Part shown: positions 1 through 8,168 of the stretch, piece by piece
Position numbering within the stretch: the stretch's first letter is position 1
How the letters are laid out: the number at the start of each line of letters is the position of its first letter
Assembly (NCBI GenBank): GCA_023213195.1
Contig: CP096135.1
Location: 2,786,842-2,850,841 of the forward strand
DNA length: 64,000 nt
Direction: 5' to 3'
Origin: Sphingobacteriales bacterium JAD_PAG50586_3
GTDB taxonomy: Bacteria; Bacteroidota; Bacteroidia; CAMBQF01
Made by a program: the position numbers and the translations under genes
Notes under the pieces: generated by a model
The model's input: the letters and a program-made list of their open reading frames with translations, nothing else
The model's database searches: none
What the model was told of the DNA's origin: nothing

Positions 1-2
1 AG

Positions 3-1335
3 GAGTTACACATACCTGTATACTTATACGAAGCTGCCCAGACTGATAAAAAACGCAGCAACCTTTCGGTTATCCGCGAAGGGGAATATGAAGGCTTTGC
101 AGAGAAGATTAAAAAAGCAGAGTGGAAGCCAGATTTTGGCCCTGCCGAACTGAATATAAAAGCCGGGGCGACAGTTATAGGTGCGCGCGATTTTTTAATT
201 GCTTACAACGTTAACCTTAACACCACATCGGTACGCCGTGCCAACTCTGTAGCGTTTGATATACGCGAGAAAGGCCGTGTTAAACGCATTGGCGACCCTG
301 TTACGGGCGAGGTGGTAAAAGACGAAAACGGCAACCCTGTTTCTATTCCCGGCAGCTTAAAGCATGTTAAGGCCATTGGCTGGTTTATAGAGGAATATGG
401 CGTTGCCCAAATATCTATGAACCTGACTAATATTATTGAAACGCCTTTGCATATTGCGTTTGACGAGACCTGCACCAAAGCGCAGGCCCGTGGGTTGCGT
501 GTTACAGGTTCTGAATTGGTGGGCCTTGTGCCGCTAAACTCTTTGTTAGATGCAGGCCGTTATTTCCTAAAAAAACAACAACGCTCGGCGGGAGTGAGTG
601 ATGCTGAACTAATACGCATAGCGGTAAAAAGCATGGGGCTTGACGAGCTTGGCCCGTTTGACCCGCAAAAACGTGTTATAGAATATTTAATTGCCGAAGG
701 TTCTGATAAATTAGTAAGCATGAGCCTGCGTGCTTTTGCCGACGAAACAGCATCGGAGAGTCCGGCCCCGGGTGGTGGCTCTATTGCGGCCTATTGCGGT
801 GCTATGGGCGCATCATTAGCTTCTATGGTGGCTAACCTATCATCGCACAAGCGGGGTTGGGACGATAAATGGGAATATTTTTCTGACTATGCAGAAAAAG
901 GTCAACGCATTAAAGATGCCTTGCTAAAAGCGGTTGATGAAGACACCGCGGCCTTTAATAAAATTATGAAAGCCTTTGAACTGCCTAAGGGTACCGATGC
1001 CGAAAAGGCCGCCCGCAAGCAGGCTATACAAGATGCTACTAAATATGCTATAGAAGTGCCTTTTAAAGTGATGGGTCTTTGCTTGGAAGCTATGGAAGTA
1101 GCCAAGCGCTATGGCCGAGAGTGGCAACCCCAATAGCGTTACCGATGCAGGTGTGGGCGCACTGAGTGCGCGTACCGGCGTGCGCGGTGCTTTTTTAAAT
1201 GTTAAGATAAATGCAGCGGGGTTTGCTGATAAGGCTTTTGTTGATGATGTACTGGCTAGAGGCGAAGCGCTGGAAGCGCGAGCTCTGGCATTGGAAGATG
1301 AGGTAATGGGGATAGTGAATTCTAAAATTGTTTAG
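3..1335 (+). CDS. ftcD: Glutamate formimidoyltransferase / formimidoyl-THF cyclodeaminase (5' truncated, one frame break)
   Basis: This enzyme moves the formimino group of formiminoglutamate (from histidine breakdown) to tetrahydrofolate and then deaminates it to methenyl-THF in the cytosol. The frame is open from base 3, so the gene starts outside the window. The first part, to about base 720, matches the formiminotransferase C-terminal subdomain. The cyclodeaminase domain follows, with its glycine-rich PAPGGGS motif at about 762-783. The frame breaks near 1107: the upstream frame stops at 1136, while the conserved AESGNPNSVTDAGVGA segment continues one frame over to a TAG at 1333-1335. Removing one base in AAGCGCTATGG restores a single protein, so I treat it as one gene with a one-base insertion. 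A genuine pseudogene is the alternative. Family assignment is firm. Confidence 0.88.
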
Positions 1336-1498
1336 TACGCTTTCACCTCTCCCCGACAATCCAATGAATTGTATTGTCTTTCCCCTCTCCCGGGGGAGAG
1401 GGGGTGTTAAAGTCTTGAGGGCGGTAAGAATTAATTTATTGTCCCCCGCTCACTACGGGAGAGTGGTTAGGGGAGAGGTGCAAAATAAAAAAGCAGAT

Positions 1499-1870
1499 TT
1501 AAATAGATTTTAGCACTTCCGATATCTTTTGGGTTACAGAATTAACATCCTCCAGAATTTCTGAATTGGTAAATCGTAAAATGGTATAGCCAAGGTCTTT
1601 TAAAACATAATCGCGGTCTTGGTCTTTTTCTATTGCTTCTTTTGAATTATGGATATCCCCATCAACTTCAATTATTAACTTTTTAGAATGGCAATAGAAG
1701 TCGGCAATGTAGTTTAGCAATGAATGTTGCCTTCTGAAGTAATAGTTATCTAATTGCTTTCTCCTCAATTTGTCCCATAGTAAACTTTCGGCAAAGGTTG
1801 GTTTGCGCCTCATTGTGCGGGCAAACTCAAGCTGTTTATGAGGAGAATCAAGATGGAAGTCCCTTAGCAT
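1499..1870 (-). CDS. DUF559 endonuclease-like protein, copy 1
   Basis: A 123-residue protein of the DUF559 family, which has the Vsr/PD-(D/E)XK nuclease fold. Visible family motifs are FRRQH (residues 45-49), YIADFYC (54-60, candidate catalytic Asp57), IIEVDGDIH (66-74, Glu68 and Asp70) and the C-terminal ILRFTN strand (97-102). Length is normal for the stand-alone family. The gene sits inside a palindromic repeat unit and is duplicated 561 bp away, with five residue differences (positions 78, 84, 98, 109, 114). No function has been established for stand-alone DUF559 proteins that I can cite. DNA cleavage is inferred from the fold. The tight link to palindromes suggests a selfish or repeat-maintaining role, which is speculative. 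Confidence 0.85.
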   Translation of the reverse strand: MLRDFHLDSPHKQLEFARTMRRKPTFAESLLWDKLRRKQLDNYYFRRQHSLLNYIADFYCHSKKLIIEVDGDIHNSKEAIEKDQDRDYVLKDLGYTILRFTNSEILEDVNSVTQKISEVLKSI

Positions 1871-2059
1871 CCAACAAATATATTTTATTTCTTAAATCGT
1901 ATGCACCTCTCCCCGCGACAATCCAATAAATTGTATTGTCTTGCCCCTCTCCCGTGGGGAGAGGGGGTTAAAGTGTTGAGGGCAGTAAGAATAAATTTAT
2001 TGTCCCCCTCTCACTACGGGAGAGGGGTTAGGGGAGAGGTGCAAAATAAAAAAGCAGAG

Positions 2060-2431
2060 TTAAATAGATTTTAGCACTTCCGATATCTTTCGGGTTACAG
2101 AATTGATATCCTCCAGAATTTCTGAATTGGTAAATCGTATAATGGTATAGCCAAGGTCTTTTAAAACATAATCGCGATCATGGTCTTTTTCTATTGCTTT
2201 TTTTGAATTGTGGATATCCCCATCAACTTCAATGATTAACTTTTTAGAATGGCAATAGAAGTCGGCAATGTAGTTTAGCAATGAATGTTGCCTTCTGAAG
2301 TAATAGTTATCTAATTGCTTTCTCCTCAATTTATCCCATAGCAAACTTTCAGCAAAGGTTGGTTTGCGCCTCATTGTGCGGGCAAACTCAAGCTGTTTAT
2401 GTGGAGAATCAAGATGAAAGTCTCTTAGCAT
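2060..2431 (-). CDS. DUF559 endonuclease-like protein, copy 2
   Basis: Second copy of the 123-residue DUF559 protein, with the same FRRQH, YIADFYC and IIEVDGDIH nuclease motifs intact, so both copies look functional. It differs from copy 1 by Lys78, His84, Ile98, Ile109 and Arg114, all outside the presumed active site. Conservative changes and an unbroken frame suggest the protein is under selection, or that the duplication is recent. The flanking palindromes are shared with copy 1 and continue past its 5' side (2463-2607). No ribosome-binding site is expected in Bacteroidota, and the ATG at the start is the only good candidate. Confidence 0.85.
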   Translation of the reverse strand: MLRDFHLDSPHKQLEFARTMRRKPTFAESLLWDKLRRKQLDNYYFRRQHSLLNYIADFYCHSKKLIIEVDGDIHNSKKAIEKDHDRDYVLKDLGYTIIRFTNSEILEDINSVTRKISEVLKSI

Positions 2432-2640
2432 GCAACAAATATATTTTATTTCTTAAATCGCTTTCACCTCTCCCCTGACAATCCAATAAATTGTATTGCT
2501 CCTCTCCCGTGGGGAGAGGGGGTTTGTGCTATTGCTTGCTTTCACCTCTCCCCGCGACAATCCAATGAATTGTATTGTCTTGCCCCTCTCCCGTGGGGAG
2601 AGGGGTTGTTATTTTTTTATTAACATATTTTATAAAATGC

Positions 2641-2672
2641 TTGACTTTTGCTGTTGGGTTGTTGTATCTTTG
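2641..2672 (+). promoter_or_regulatory. Bacteroidota-type promoter (TTG-N21-TATCTTTG)
   Basis: TTGAC at 2641 is followed after 21 bases from TTG by TATCTTTG at 2665-2672, a match to the Bacteroidota -33/-7 pattern TTG...TAnnTTTG. Transcription would begin near 2680 and run to the hairpin at 2968-3015. No convincing gene lies in between, so this promoter is orphaned or drives a small RNA. Confidence 0.55.
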
Positions 2673-2962
2673 TAGTGTTCTTTTTGCGCAAAGAGGAAGA
2701 GTGCATTTATTACCTAATAAAAAAACCGATAGCTATCGGTACTGCTAAAACAGTAACCAATATTAAACAGATCCTGAAACAAGTTCAGGATGACGATTTT
2801 AGATTTAAAACCATTGCCTGGAGTGACAGTCTGGTTAGTGTTTACAATAAGAAGCGGCGTAAAGAAGTCGCTCGAGAATTAGAAATTATTTTAAATAGTA
2901 TTTACCTACGCCTGTTAAACCTCCCTCCAAAACAGGCAGTAAATTCTATTGCCCTTATTTAA
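2648..2962 (+). CDS. Doubtful small ORF in a promoter-terminator unit
   Basis: An open frame of up to 104 codons lies between the promoter at 2641-2672 and the hairpin at 2968-3015. It has no ATG start: only TTG codons at 2648 (upstream of the likely transcription start) and 2685 are available. Part of its translation (residues reading ILKQVQDD) comes from an interspersed palindrome at 2770-2795, and the 16-bp palindrome ACCGATAGCTATCGGT lies inside it as well. The rest, from about 2796, is rich in Lys/Arg/Leu and not recognised. It could be a decayed gene, a short real protein, or a non-coding RNA. I keep it only because the region appears to be a transcription unit. Confidence 0.2.
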   Translation: MLLGCCIFVVFFLRKEEECIYYLIKKPIAIGTAKTVTNIKQILKQVQDDDFRFKTIAWSDSLVSVYNKKRRKEVARELEIILNSIYLRLLNLPPKQAVNSIALI

Positions 2963-2967
2963 ATATT

Positions 2968-3015
2968 AACCCGGCGCTTTGACAAACTCCCCTTGTTGAG
3001 GCCCGGGTTTTTATT
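2968..3015 (+). terminator. Hairpin terminator of the 2.7-3.0 kb unit
   Basis: AACCCGG at 2968-2974 pairs with CCGGGTT at 3003-3009, with further pairing of CAA/TTG inside, and is followed by TTTTTATTTG. It would end a plus-strand transcript begun at the promoter near 2665. Confidence 0.5.
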
Positions 3016-3019
3016 TGTG

Positions 3020-3960
3020 GTGTTTACCACCCCCGTCACGACTTCGTCCTGACACCCCCTCCTAAATTTAGGAGGGGAGGAAAACCTCCCGACGATAAAT
3101 GTGGGATACCGCTAAAGTACCCTGACGATGAATGTCAGGGCAAGCGCGAAAATGAGTTATACGGCTACACGCTGTAGGGTTTTAGTTTGATTAAGAATCC
3201 CTCCCCTCTGACACAAGGTCAGAGGTACTCCCTTTAAAAGGGAGAGTTGTTGGTGTGTAAAGATATTGCAGTGCTTCGGATAAAATACACCCGCGAAAAC
3301 GAGTTGTCGGGCTACATGCTGTAGGGTTTTGGTGAAATGAAAAATGATAGGTCAAAAATGAAAAGTAGAAATATACCCCTCGGTCTTGCCTACCGGCACG
3401 ACCACTCCCCTTTGCAGGGGAGAGCCAAAAAAGCGACCCTCGAAAATGATGTTATTAGCTACACGCTGTTGGGGTTTAGTTTGATTAAGAATCCCTCCCT
3501 TCTGACACAAGGTCAGAGGTACTCCCTTTAAAAGGGAGAGTTGTTGGTGTGTAAAGATATTGCAGTGCTTCGGATAAAATACACCCGCGAAAACGCTGTT
3601 ATTAACTACATGCTGTAGGGTTTTAGTTTGATTAAGAATCCCTCCCCTCTGACACAAGGTCAGAGGTACTCCCTTTAAAAGGGAGAGTTGTTGGTGTGTA
3701 AAGATATTGCAGTGCTTCGGATAAAATACACCCGCGAAAATGATGTTATTAGCTACATACTGTATGGGTTTGTGGAAATGAAAAATGATAGGTTAAAAAT
3801 CAAAAAATAGAAATATACTCCCTCGGTCTTGCCTACCGGCACGACCTCTCCCCTTTGCATTGCGAGAGCCAAAAATAATCTGCGAGAACGATGATAACAT
3901 AGAGGCATATGCTGTTGATGATAACTTATTATATGCCTGAAACAAACCTATAATGGCAAC
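3020..3960. repeat. Repeat-only spacer: three 120-bp units plus short modules
   Basis: No gene is seen between 3020 and the collagen-like gene. A 120-bp unit occurs three times (3181-3300, 3475-3594, 3621-3740), containing the inverted repeats CTCTGACACAAGGTCAGAG and CTCCCTTTAAAAGGGAG. A second module of about 40 bp, GCGAAAA-n-TTA-n-GCTACACGCTGTAGGG, recurs near 3148, 3292, 3440, 3588 and 3736. A third inverted repeat (CTCCCCTTTGCAGGGGAG) occurs at 3404-3425, with a degenerate copy near 3845. A further hairpin, CCCTCCTAAATTTAGGAGGG, is near 3055. The 120-bp unit and its companion module reappear inverted at 59220-59335. Confidence 0.9.
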
Positions 3961-4011
3961 TTGATAGATACTAATTTGGACAGCGAAAAATTTTATAAAA
4001 TTTCAAGAAAC

Positions 4012-5511
4012 ATGAAAGTAGTATCTAGGTTTTTACAGTTATTGGTTATAATGTTTGTTAGCCTACAAAGTGTTGCGCAAGCACCACCGCAAGGCATAAG
4101 TTACCAAGCTGTAGCAAGAGATAATAATGGATCTATACTGGCAAATACGCCAATATCAGTTAAATTATCTGTTATAAATGATATTGTTAATAATACAGTA
4201 GAATACAGTGAGGAGCATACAACCTTGGTAACTAATCAATTTGGTTTGTTTACCCTTGTAATTGGGCAAGGAAACCAAGTAGGAGGCCCTGTTACATTTA
4301 ATAATATAGCTTGGGGAAGTGGTGAGCATTATGTTAAAGTAGAGGCTAATACTGGTACGGGTTATATAGATATGGGTACCATGCAACTATGGTCTGTACC
4401 TTATGCCTTATATGCAGGCAATGTTGTAAATGGTGTTACAGGCCCTACAGGCCCATCGGGTATTGGTATAACAGGTCCAACCGGTACACAAGGTCCTACA
4501 GGACCAGGTGGTGGAGCTACCGGTCCAACCGGTCCAACGGGTATAAACGGAGCAGTGGGGGTAACTGGTGCACAAGGCCCTACAGGCCCTACAGGAAGCA
4601 TAGGAGCGCAAGGGCCTGCTGGCCCAGCCGGGTTACAAGGTGCAACAGGTGCAAACGGCTCACAAGGCGTAACCGGTCCAACAGGACCATCAGGAGTTGG
4701 TATTACTGGCCCTGCGGGTCCTACCGGTGCTAATGGACTACAAGGTCCTACAGGCCCCGCTGGTACTGCAAGCAATGCTTGGAATTTAACAGGCAATTCT
4801 AACACCAACCCATTAACCAATTTTGTAGGTACGGTAGATGCTGTAGATTTGATTCTGGCAACAAATAGTACTGAGCGTATTAGGATTAAAAGTACTGGTA
4901 CTATTGATTTTACAGGTGATATTGAAAACTAGGAACTAACTGCCAACACAACTACACGGGGTGCTGGTGCCATTGTAGACCCAAGCCCCGTAGCATTAAC
5001 TACAACACCAAGTGCTGCCACGTTATGGCTTGATAATAATGGCTATTGTGCGGTTTGTACAGAGAGTTACCAGCAGGTTTTGCCCAATTTTATTGGACAA
5101 GCTGAAGTTATTGATGGTACTAACCAATCTATAACAATAACAGATGGTTCAGGTGTAAATAATAGCGGTTTATTGGTTTTAGGTAATGTTGTAATTAAAT
5201 CAACCACCAATGGCACAAACACACTAACATTAGCCAACCGTTATATGGTATGGTTGCAGCGCTCAACAACTGCTGATTTTTCTGCCGGGGTTACAAATGT
5301 TTATAAGGTTGAAGATGCTATAACAAGTGGCATTAGCGGCAGTAATTTAGGAAGTGGTATTACAACAACCTCTTTGTTTTTTGCAGATACCAACCTTTCG
5401 CCCGGAACGTACTATTACCGTTTGGTTTTTCAAAATTTAATGGGTGCTAGCAATGGCCAAAATGTAGTAGCATTGGATAGAAACCTTATTTTACTTCAAA
5501 TAAAAAGATAA
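4012..5511 (+). CDS. Secreted collagen-like (Gly-X-Y) protein with an in-frame TAG
   Basis: A signal peptide (residues 1-24, ending SVAQA) is followed by an N-terminal domain starting [13 protein letters not shown], which is common at the start of Bacteroidota surface-fibre proteins. About 36 collagen-like triplets with short interruptions occupy residues 144-252, mostly GPT, GPS, GPA and GAQ. The C-terminal part includes an [12 protein letters not shown] motif often seen in such fibre proteins. I chose the ATG at 4012 because the signal peptide begins there. The frame meets a TAG at 4930-4932 and then stays open, in the same frame, to TAA at 5509-5511. The TAG sits in AACTAGGAAC and would be CAG (Gln) if the T were a miscalled C. 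Likely an exported trimeric fibre or adhesin. Export route is not evident: I see no T9SS domain. Confidence 0.75.
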
Positions 5512-5539
5512 AAATAGGAGACTGGGGGAGAGGGGTCAA

Positions 5540-5625
5540 CATCTAACAATCCCTCCTCTCGTTCTTCACGCAACTGCAAGCTTTTATTACATTCGGGTAC
5601 TCCCTTTAAAAGGGAGAGTTGTTTC
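5540..5625. repeat. Interspersed hairpin repeat (CTCCCTTTAAAAGGGAG family)
   Basis: Between the collagen-like gene and the next operon lies a shortened relative of the 3.2 kb unit: ATCCCTCCTCTCG, a divergent middle, then CTCCCTTTAAAAGGGAGAGTTGTT near 5598-5622. No gene is present in the 167-bp spacer. Confidence 0.7.
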
Positions 5626-5678
5626 CTGTGTATGAAACGTTTGAGAAAGACTATAACCTAGCACCTAAAACCTAGAAG

Positions 5679-6341
5679 CTATAAAACCATCAACCCATCG
5701 CGCATAACAAGCTTACGGTCGGCCATGTTGGCAAGTTCCTCGTTGTGGGTTACTATAACAAAGGTTTGGTTAAACTCTTTGCGTAGGGTAAAAAACAGGT
5801 TGTGCAGGTCTTTGGCGGTGTTAGAGTCCAGGTTGCCCGATGGCTCATCGGCAAGGATAACCGCGGGGTTATTTACTAGGGCACGGGCTACGGCAACACG
5901 CTGCTGCTCGCCACCCGATAGTTCAGATGGTTTATGTTCTAAGCGTGATGATAAACCTAAAAAGCCCAGCAATTCCTTAGCTCTTTTCTCGGCTTCGGCT
6001 TTGCTTGTTTTGGCTATAAAGGCCGGTATGCAAACATTCTCCAATGCTGTAAACTCAGGTAGCAGGTGGTGAAACTGGAATACAAACCCAATATTTTTAT
6101 TACGGAAGGCCGATAATTTTTTATCGCCCAAAGAAAATACATCGTTATTGTTGATTACGAGCTTGCCACTATCAGGCTTATCAAGCGTGCCAATAATTTG
6201 CAGCAGGGTGGTTTTACCCGCCCCCGATGCGCCTACAATAGAAACAACCTCGCCACGGGCTACAGAAAGGTCAACGCCCTTTAGCACTTTTAGCGCGCCA
6301 TAGGCTTTAACCATATTTGTTGCTTCTATAATGGGTTCCAT
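5679..6341 (-). CDS. ABC transporter ATP-binding protein (LolD/MacB-type)
   Basis: A 220-residue ATPase subunit of the LolD/FtsE/MacB class, which powers lipoprotein release or other periplasm-facing export. Walker [10 protein letters not shown] is at residues 37-45, the Q-loop Gln at 89, signature LSGGEQ at 141-146, Walker B VILADEP at 161-167 and the H-loop His at 199. All catalytic elements are intact. It is the last gene of a tight minus-strand operon: its ATG lies next to the stop of comB. No permease is visible beside it, so the partner must be encoded elsewhere. LolD is the most likely role in Bacteroidota, where the ATPase is often separated from LolCE, but this is inference. Confidence 0.85.
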   Translation of the reverse strand: MEPIIEATNMVKAYGALKVLKGVDLSVARGEVVSIVGASGAGKTTLLQIIGTLDKPDSGKLVINNNDVFSLGDKKLSAFRNKNIGFVFQFHHLLPEFTALENVCIPAFIAKTSKAEAEKRAKELLGFLGLSSRLEHKPSELSGGEQQRVAVARALVNNPAVILADEPSGNLDSNTAKDLHNLFFTLRKEFNQTFVIVTHNEELANMADRKLVMRDGLMVL

Positions 6342-6343
6342 GC

Positions 6344-7057
6344 TTATAAGGCGTTTACAATGTGTTTGCCTTGCAATATAGGCACAACAGTAGTAGTATC
6401 CAGTTGCAGGCAGTAGCGCACGTCTTTTTCAAGTTCTAAACGCTTCATGCGGTGGCGGTGGCTGCTGTTTTCAAGGTAGCCATATAAATCGCCTTTAGCT
6501 TCCTGGTACAAACGCAGGGCAGCCAAAGCGGCATCATCAAAGTCGGTAGATTCTATTTCGCCTTGCAGTTTCTCCACCAAAGCCCCGGCAAACAAAGTGT
6601 CTTCCATGTTAAAACGGTTTTTCCAGCCCGAGCATAGAATGGTAACGTTTTCGTTTTGTTCCAATATCCAGTTGGCTACTGCTGATAGGTTGATAAAAGC
6701 GCCTATAATAACCTTAGAGGCTTCTTTGGCAATTTCTACAGCCTGTGTGCCGTTGGTGGTGGTAAGGGCTATGGTTTGGCCTTTTACATGGTCTGTCATG
6801 TAGCTAAAAGGCGAGTTGCCAAACTCAAAACCATCTTGCACAATGCCGTTACGCTCTGCCGCGGCCATGTAGCCGTTTTGGCGGTACATCATGGCATCTT
6901 CAATAGTTGCCACGGGTATTATAGATTTTACACCATGCTGAAAAGCGGTGCAAATGGCCGATGTGGCACGTAAAATATCAGTTACTACAATAATACGGTC
7001 GGTAGAGTCGTAGTATTGGAATAAAGCGGGCGAAAAACAAACCTGTACGTTGCGCAT
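6344..7057 (-). CDS. comB: 2-phosphosulfolactate phosphatase
   Basis: A 237-residue ComB family protein. The family removes phosphate from 2-phosphosulfolactate in the sulfolactate/coenzyme M pathway, and many bacteria carry it without making coenzyme M. Recognisable stretches are [10 protein letters not shown] near residues 24-33, the GFEFGNSP loop near 76-83 and TTTNGTQA near 98-105, all typical of the family. It sits between gcvT and the ABC ATPase with 2-base gaps, so it is surely co-transcribed with them. What sulfonate it serves here is unclear. Sulfolactate or a sulfonolipid precursor would be reasonable guesses for this phylum. Confidence 0.85.
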   Translation of the reverse strand: MRNVQVCFSPALFQYYDSTDRIIVVTDILRATSAICTAFQHGVKSIIPVATIEDAMMYRQNGYMAAAERNGIVQDGFEFGNSPFSYMTDHVKGQTIALTTTNGTQAVEIAKEASKVIIGAFINLSAVANWILEQNENVTILCSGWKNRFNMEDTLFAGALVEKLQGEIESTDFDDAALAALRLYQEAKGDLYGYLENSSHRHRMKRLELEKDVRYCLQLDTTTVVPILQGKHIVNAL

Positions 7058-7059
7058 GC

Positions 7060-8160
7060 TTAATTAGCCTTGTAAAAAGGTGCTTTAACCACTTTAGCTT
7101 TGCTCAGTTTGTCGCGCACTTTAATGTAAATTTCGCTGTCAACCTTGCTAAATGCCGTTTCAACGTAAGCCATGCCAATAGGCAGTTTAAGGCTGGGCGA
7201 TTGTGTGCCTGATGTTACTTTGCCAATAACGCGGCCATCGGCATCGCACACCTCATAATCGTGGCGTGGAATGGCGCGTTCTTCTACTGTAAAGCCAACC
7301 AATTTACGACCTGTGCCATTGGTTTTGTGGCCTTGTATAATATCGCTTGCGGTAAATTCTTTAGTGAATTTGGTAATCCAACCTAAGCCTGCTTCTATGG
7401 GTGATGTTGTATCGTCAATATCGTTACCGTATAAGCAAAAGCCCATTTCTAAGCGCAAGGTATCGCGGCAGCCAAGGCCGGCTAATGCAATACCAAACTC
7501 TTTGCCCGCTTCCATAACGGCGTCCCAAAGGGCTTCGGCATTTTCGTTCTTAATGTATAACTCAAAACCACCTGCGCCGGTATATCCGGTTGCCGATATA
7601 ATTACATTATCAAAACCCGCCATAGTACCACGTACAAAAGAGTAGTACTCCAAGCCGGCTAAATCAACATCGGTAAGTTTTTGCAACGCAGCAGTAGCCT
7701 TAGGGCCTTGCACAGCAAGCAAAGCGGTTTTGTCTGATATGTTTTTCAGCTCAACACCACCGGTGTTTTGCGATCCAATCCAATCCCAGTCTTTATCAAT
7801 GTTTGATGCGTTTACCACCAACATATATTCTTCTTCAGACATGCGGTAAACCAGCAAATCGTCAATAATGCCGCCATTGCTGTTTGGCAGGCAGCTGTAT
7901 TGTACTTTACCATCAATTAGTTTAGAAGCATCGTTGCTGGTAACGCGTTGTATAAGGTCTAACGCGCTAGTGCCTTTAACAATAAACTCGCCCATGTGCG
8001 ATACGTCAAACATACCCACAGCGGTACGTACCGCTTCGTGTTCTGCATTAATGCCGGTATAGCTTACAGGCATATCGTAGCCCGCAAAAGGGACTATTTT
8101 AGCACCTGCTTCAACGTGTTTGTTGTAAAGCGGGGTGCGTTTGGTAAGAGTTGCTTCCAT
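7060..8160 (-). CDS. gcvT: Glycine cleavage system aminomethyltransferase (T protein)
   Basis: A 366-residue GcvT that transfers the aminomethyl methylene from the H protein to tetrahydrofolate, releasing ammonia. The N-terminus ([20 protein letters not shown]), the FDVSHMGE motif near residues 51-58 and the central folate-binding core including the [12 protein letters not shown] segment near 228-239 are all present. Length and both ends fit the family. It lies in an operon with the upstream glycosyltransferase gene (8-base gap) and comB downstream. Other glycine cleavage genes (gcvH, gcvP) are not in the window. Confidence 0.93.
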   Translation of the reverse strand: MEATLTKRTPLYNKHVEAGAKIVPFAGYDMPVSYTGINAEHEAVRTAVGMFDVSHMGEFIVKGTSALDLIQRVTSNDASKLIDGKVQYSCLPNSNGGIIDDLLVYRMSEEEYMLVVNASNIDKDWDWIGSQNTGGVELKNISDKTALLAVQGPKATAALQKLTDVDLAGLEYYSFVRGTMAGFDNVIISATGYTGAGGFELYIKNENAEALWDAVMEAGKEFGIALAGLGCRDTLRLEMGFCLYGNDIDDTTSPIEAGLGWITKFTKEFTASDIIQGHKTNGTGRKLVGFTVEERAIPRHDYEVCDADGRVIGKVTSGTQSPSLKLPIGMAYVETAFSKVDSEIYIKVRDKLSKAKVVKAPFYKAN

Positions 8161-8168
8161 TGAAAATA

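Larger units (their letters stand above)
1341..2607. repeat. Tandem 561-bp unit (palindrome + DUF559 gene) x2 with terminal palindromes
   Basis: Two units of about 561 bp follow each other (near 1341-1900 and 1902-2460). Each holds a palindromic leader, a second GC-rich inverted repeat (near 1435-1484 and 1998-2044) and one DUF559 gene on the minus strand. Two more leader palindromes close the array (2463-2521 and 2541-2607). The leader starts with CACCTCTCCCCGCGACAATC, has an inner near-palindrome built from GACAAT and ATTGTC, and ends with a CCTCTCCC/GGGAGAGG hairpin. The two units are nearly identical in sequence, which points to a recent tandem duplication. Confidence 0.9.

Noticed and set aside
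902..1133. Two minus-strand ORFs inside ftcD
   Set aside because: They are antisense shadows of a well-conserved gene on the plus strand.
3337..3657. Small ORFs on both strands within the 3 kb repeat region
   Set aside because: They translate only hairpin repeats (SLLKGVPLTLCQ-like text in several frames) and have no conserved protein features.
3020..3960. CRISPR array
   Set aside because: The units are 120 bp, internally palindromic, separated by irregular spacers that themselves contain other repeats, and no cas gene is near.
4401..4820. Long antisense and alternate-frame ORFs across the collagen-like gene (Gly/Pro-rich or Trp/Arg/Tyr-rich)
   Set aside because: They are shadow frames of the Gly-X-Y repeats: a repetitive codon pattern keeps all frames open. 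The signal peptide and normal ends exist only in the plus-strand frame from 4012.
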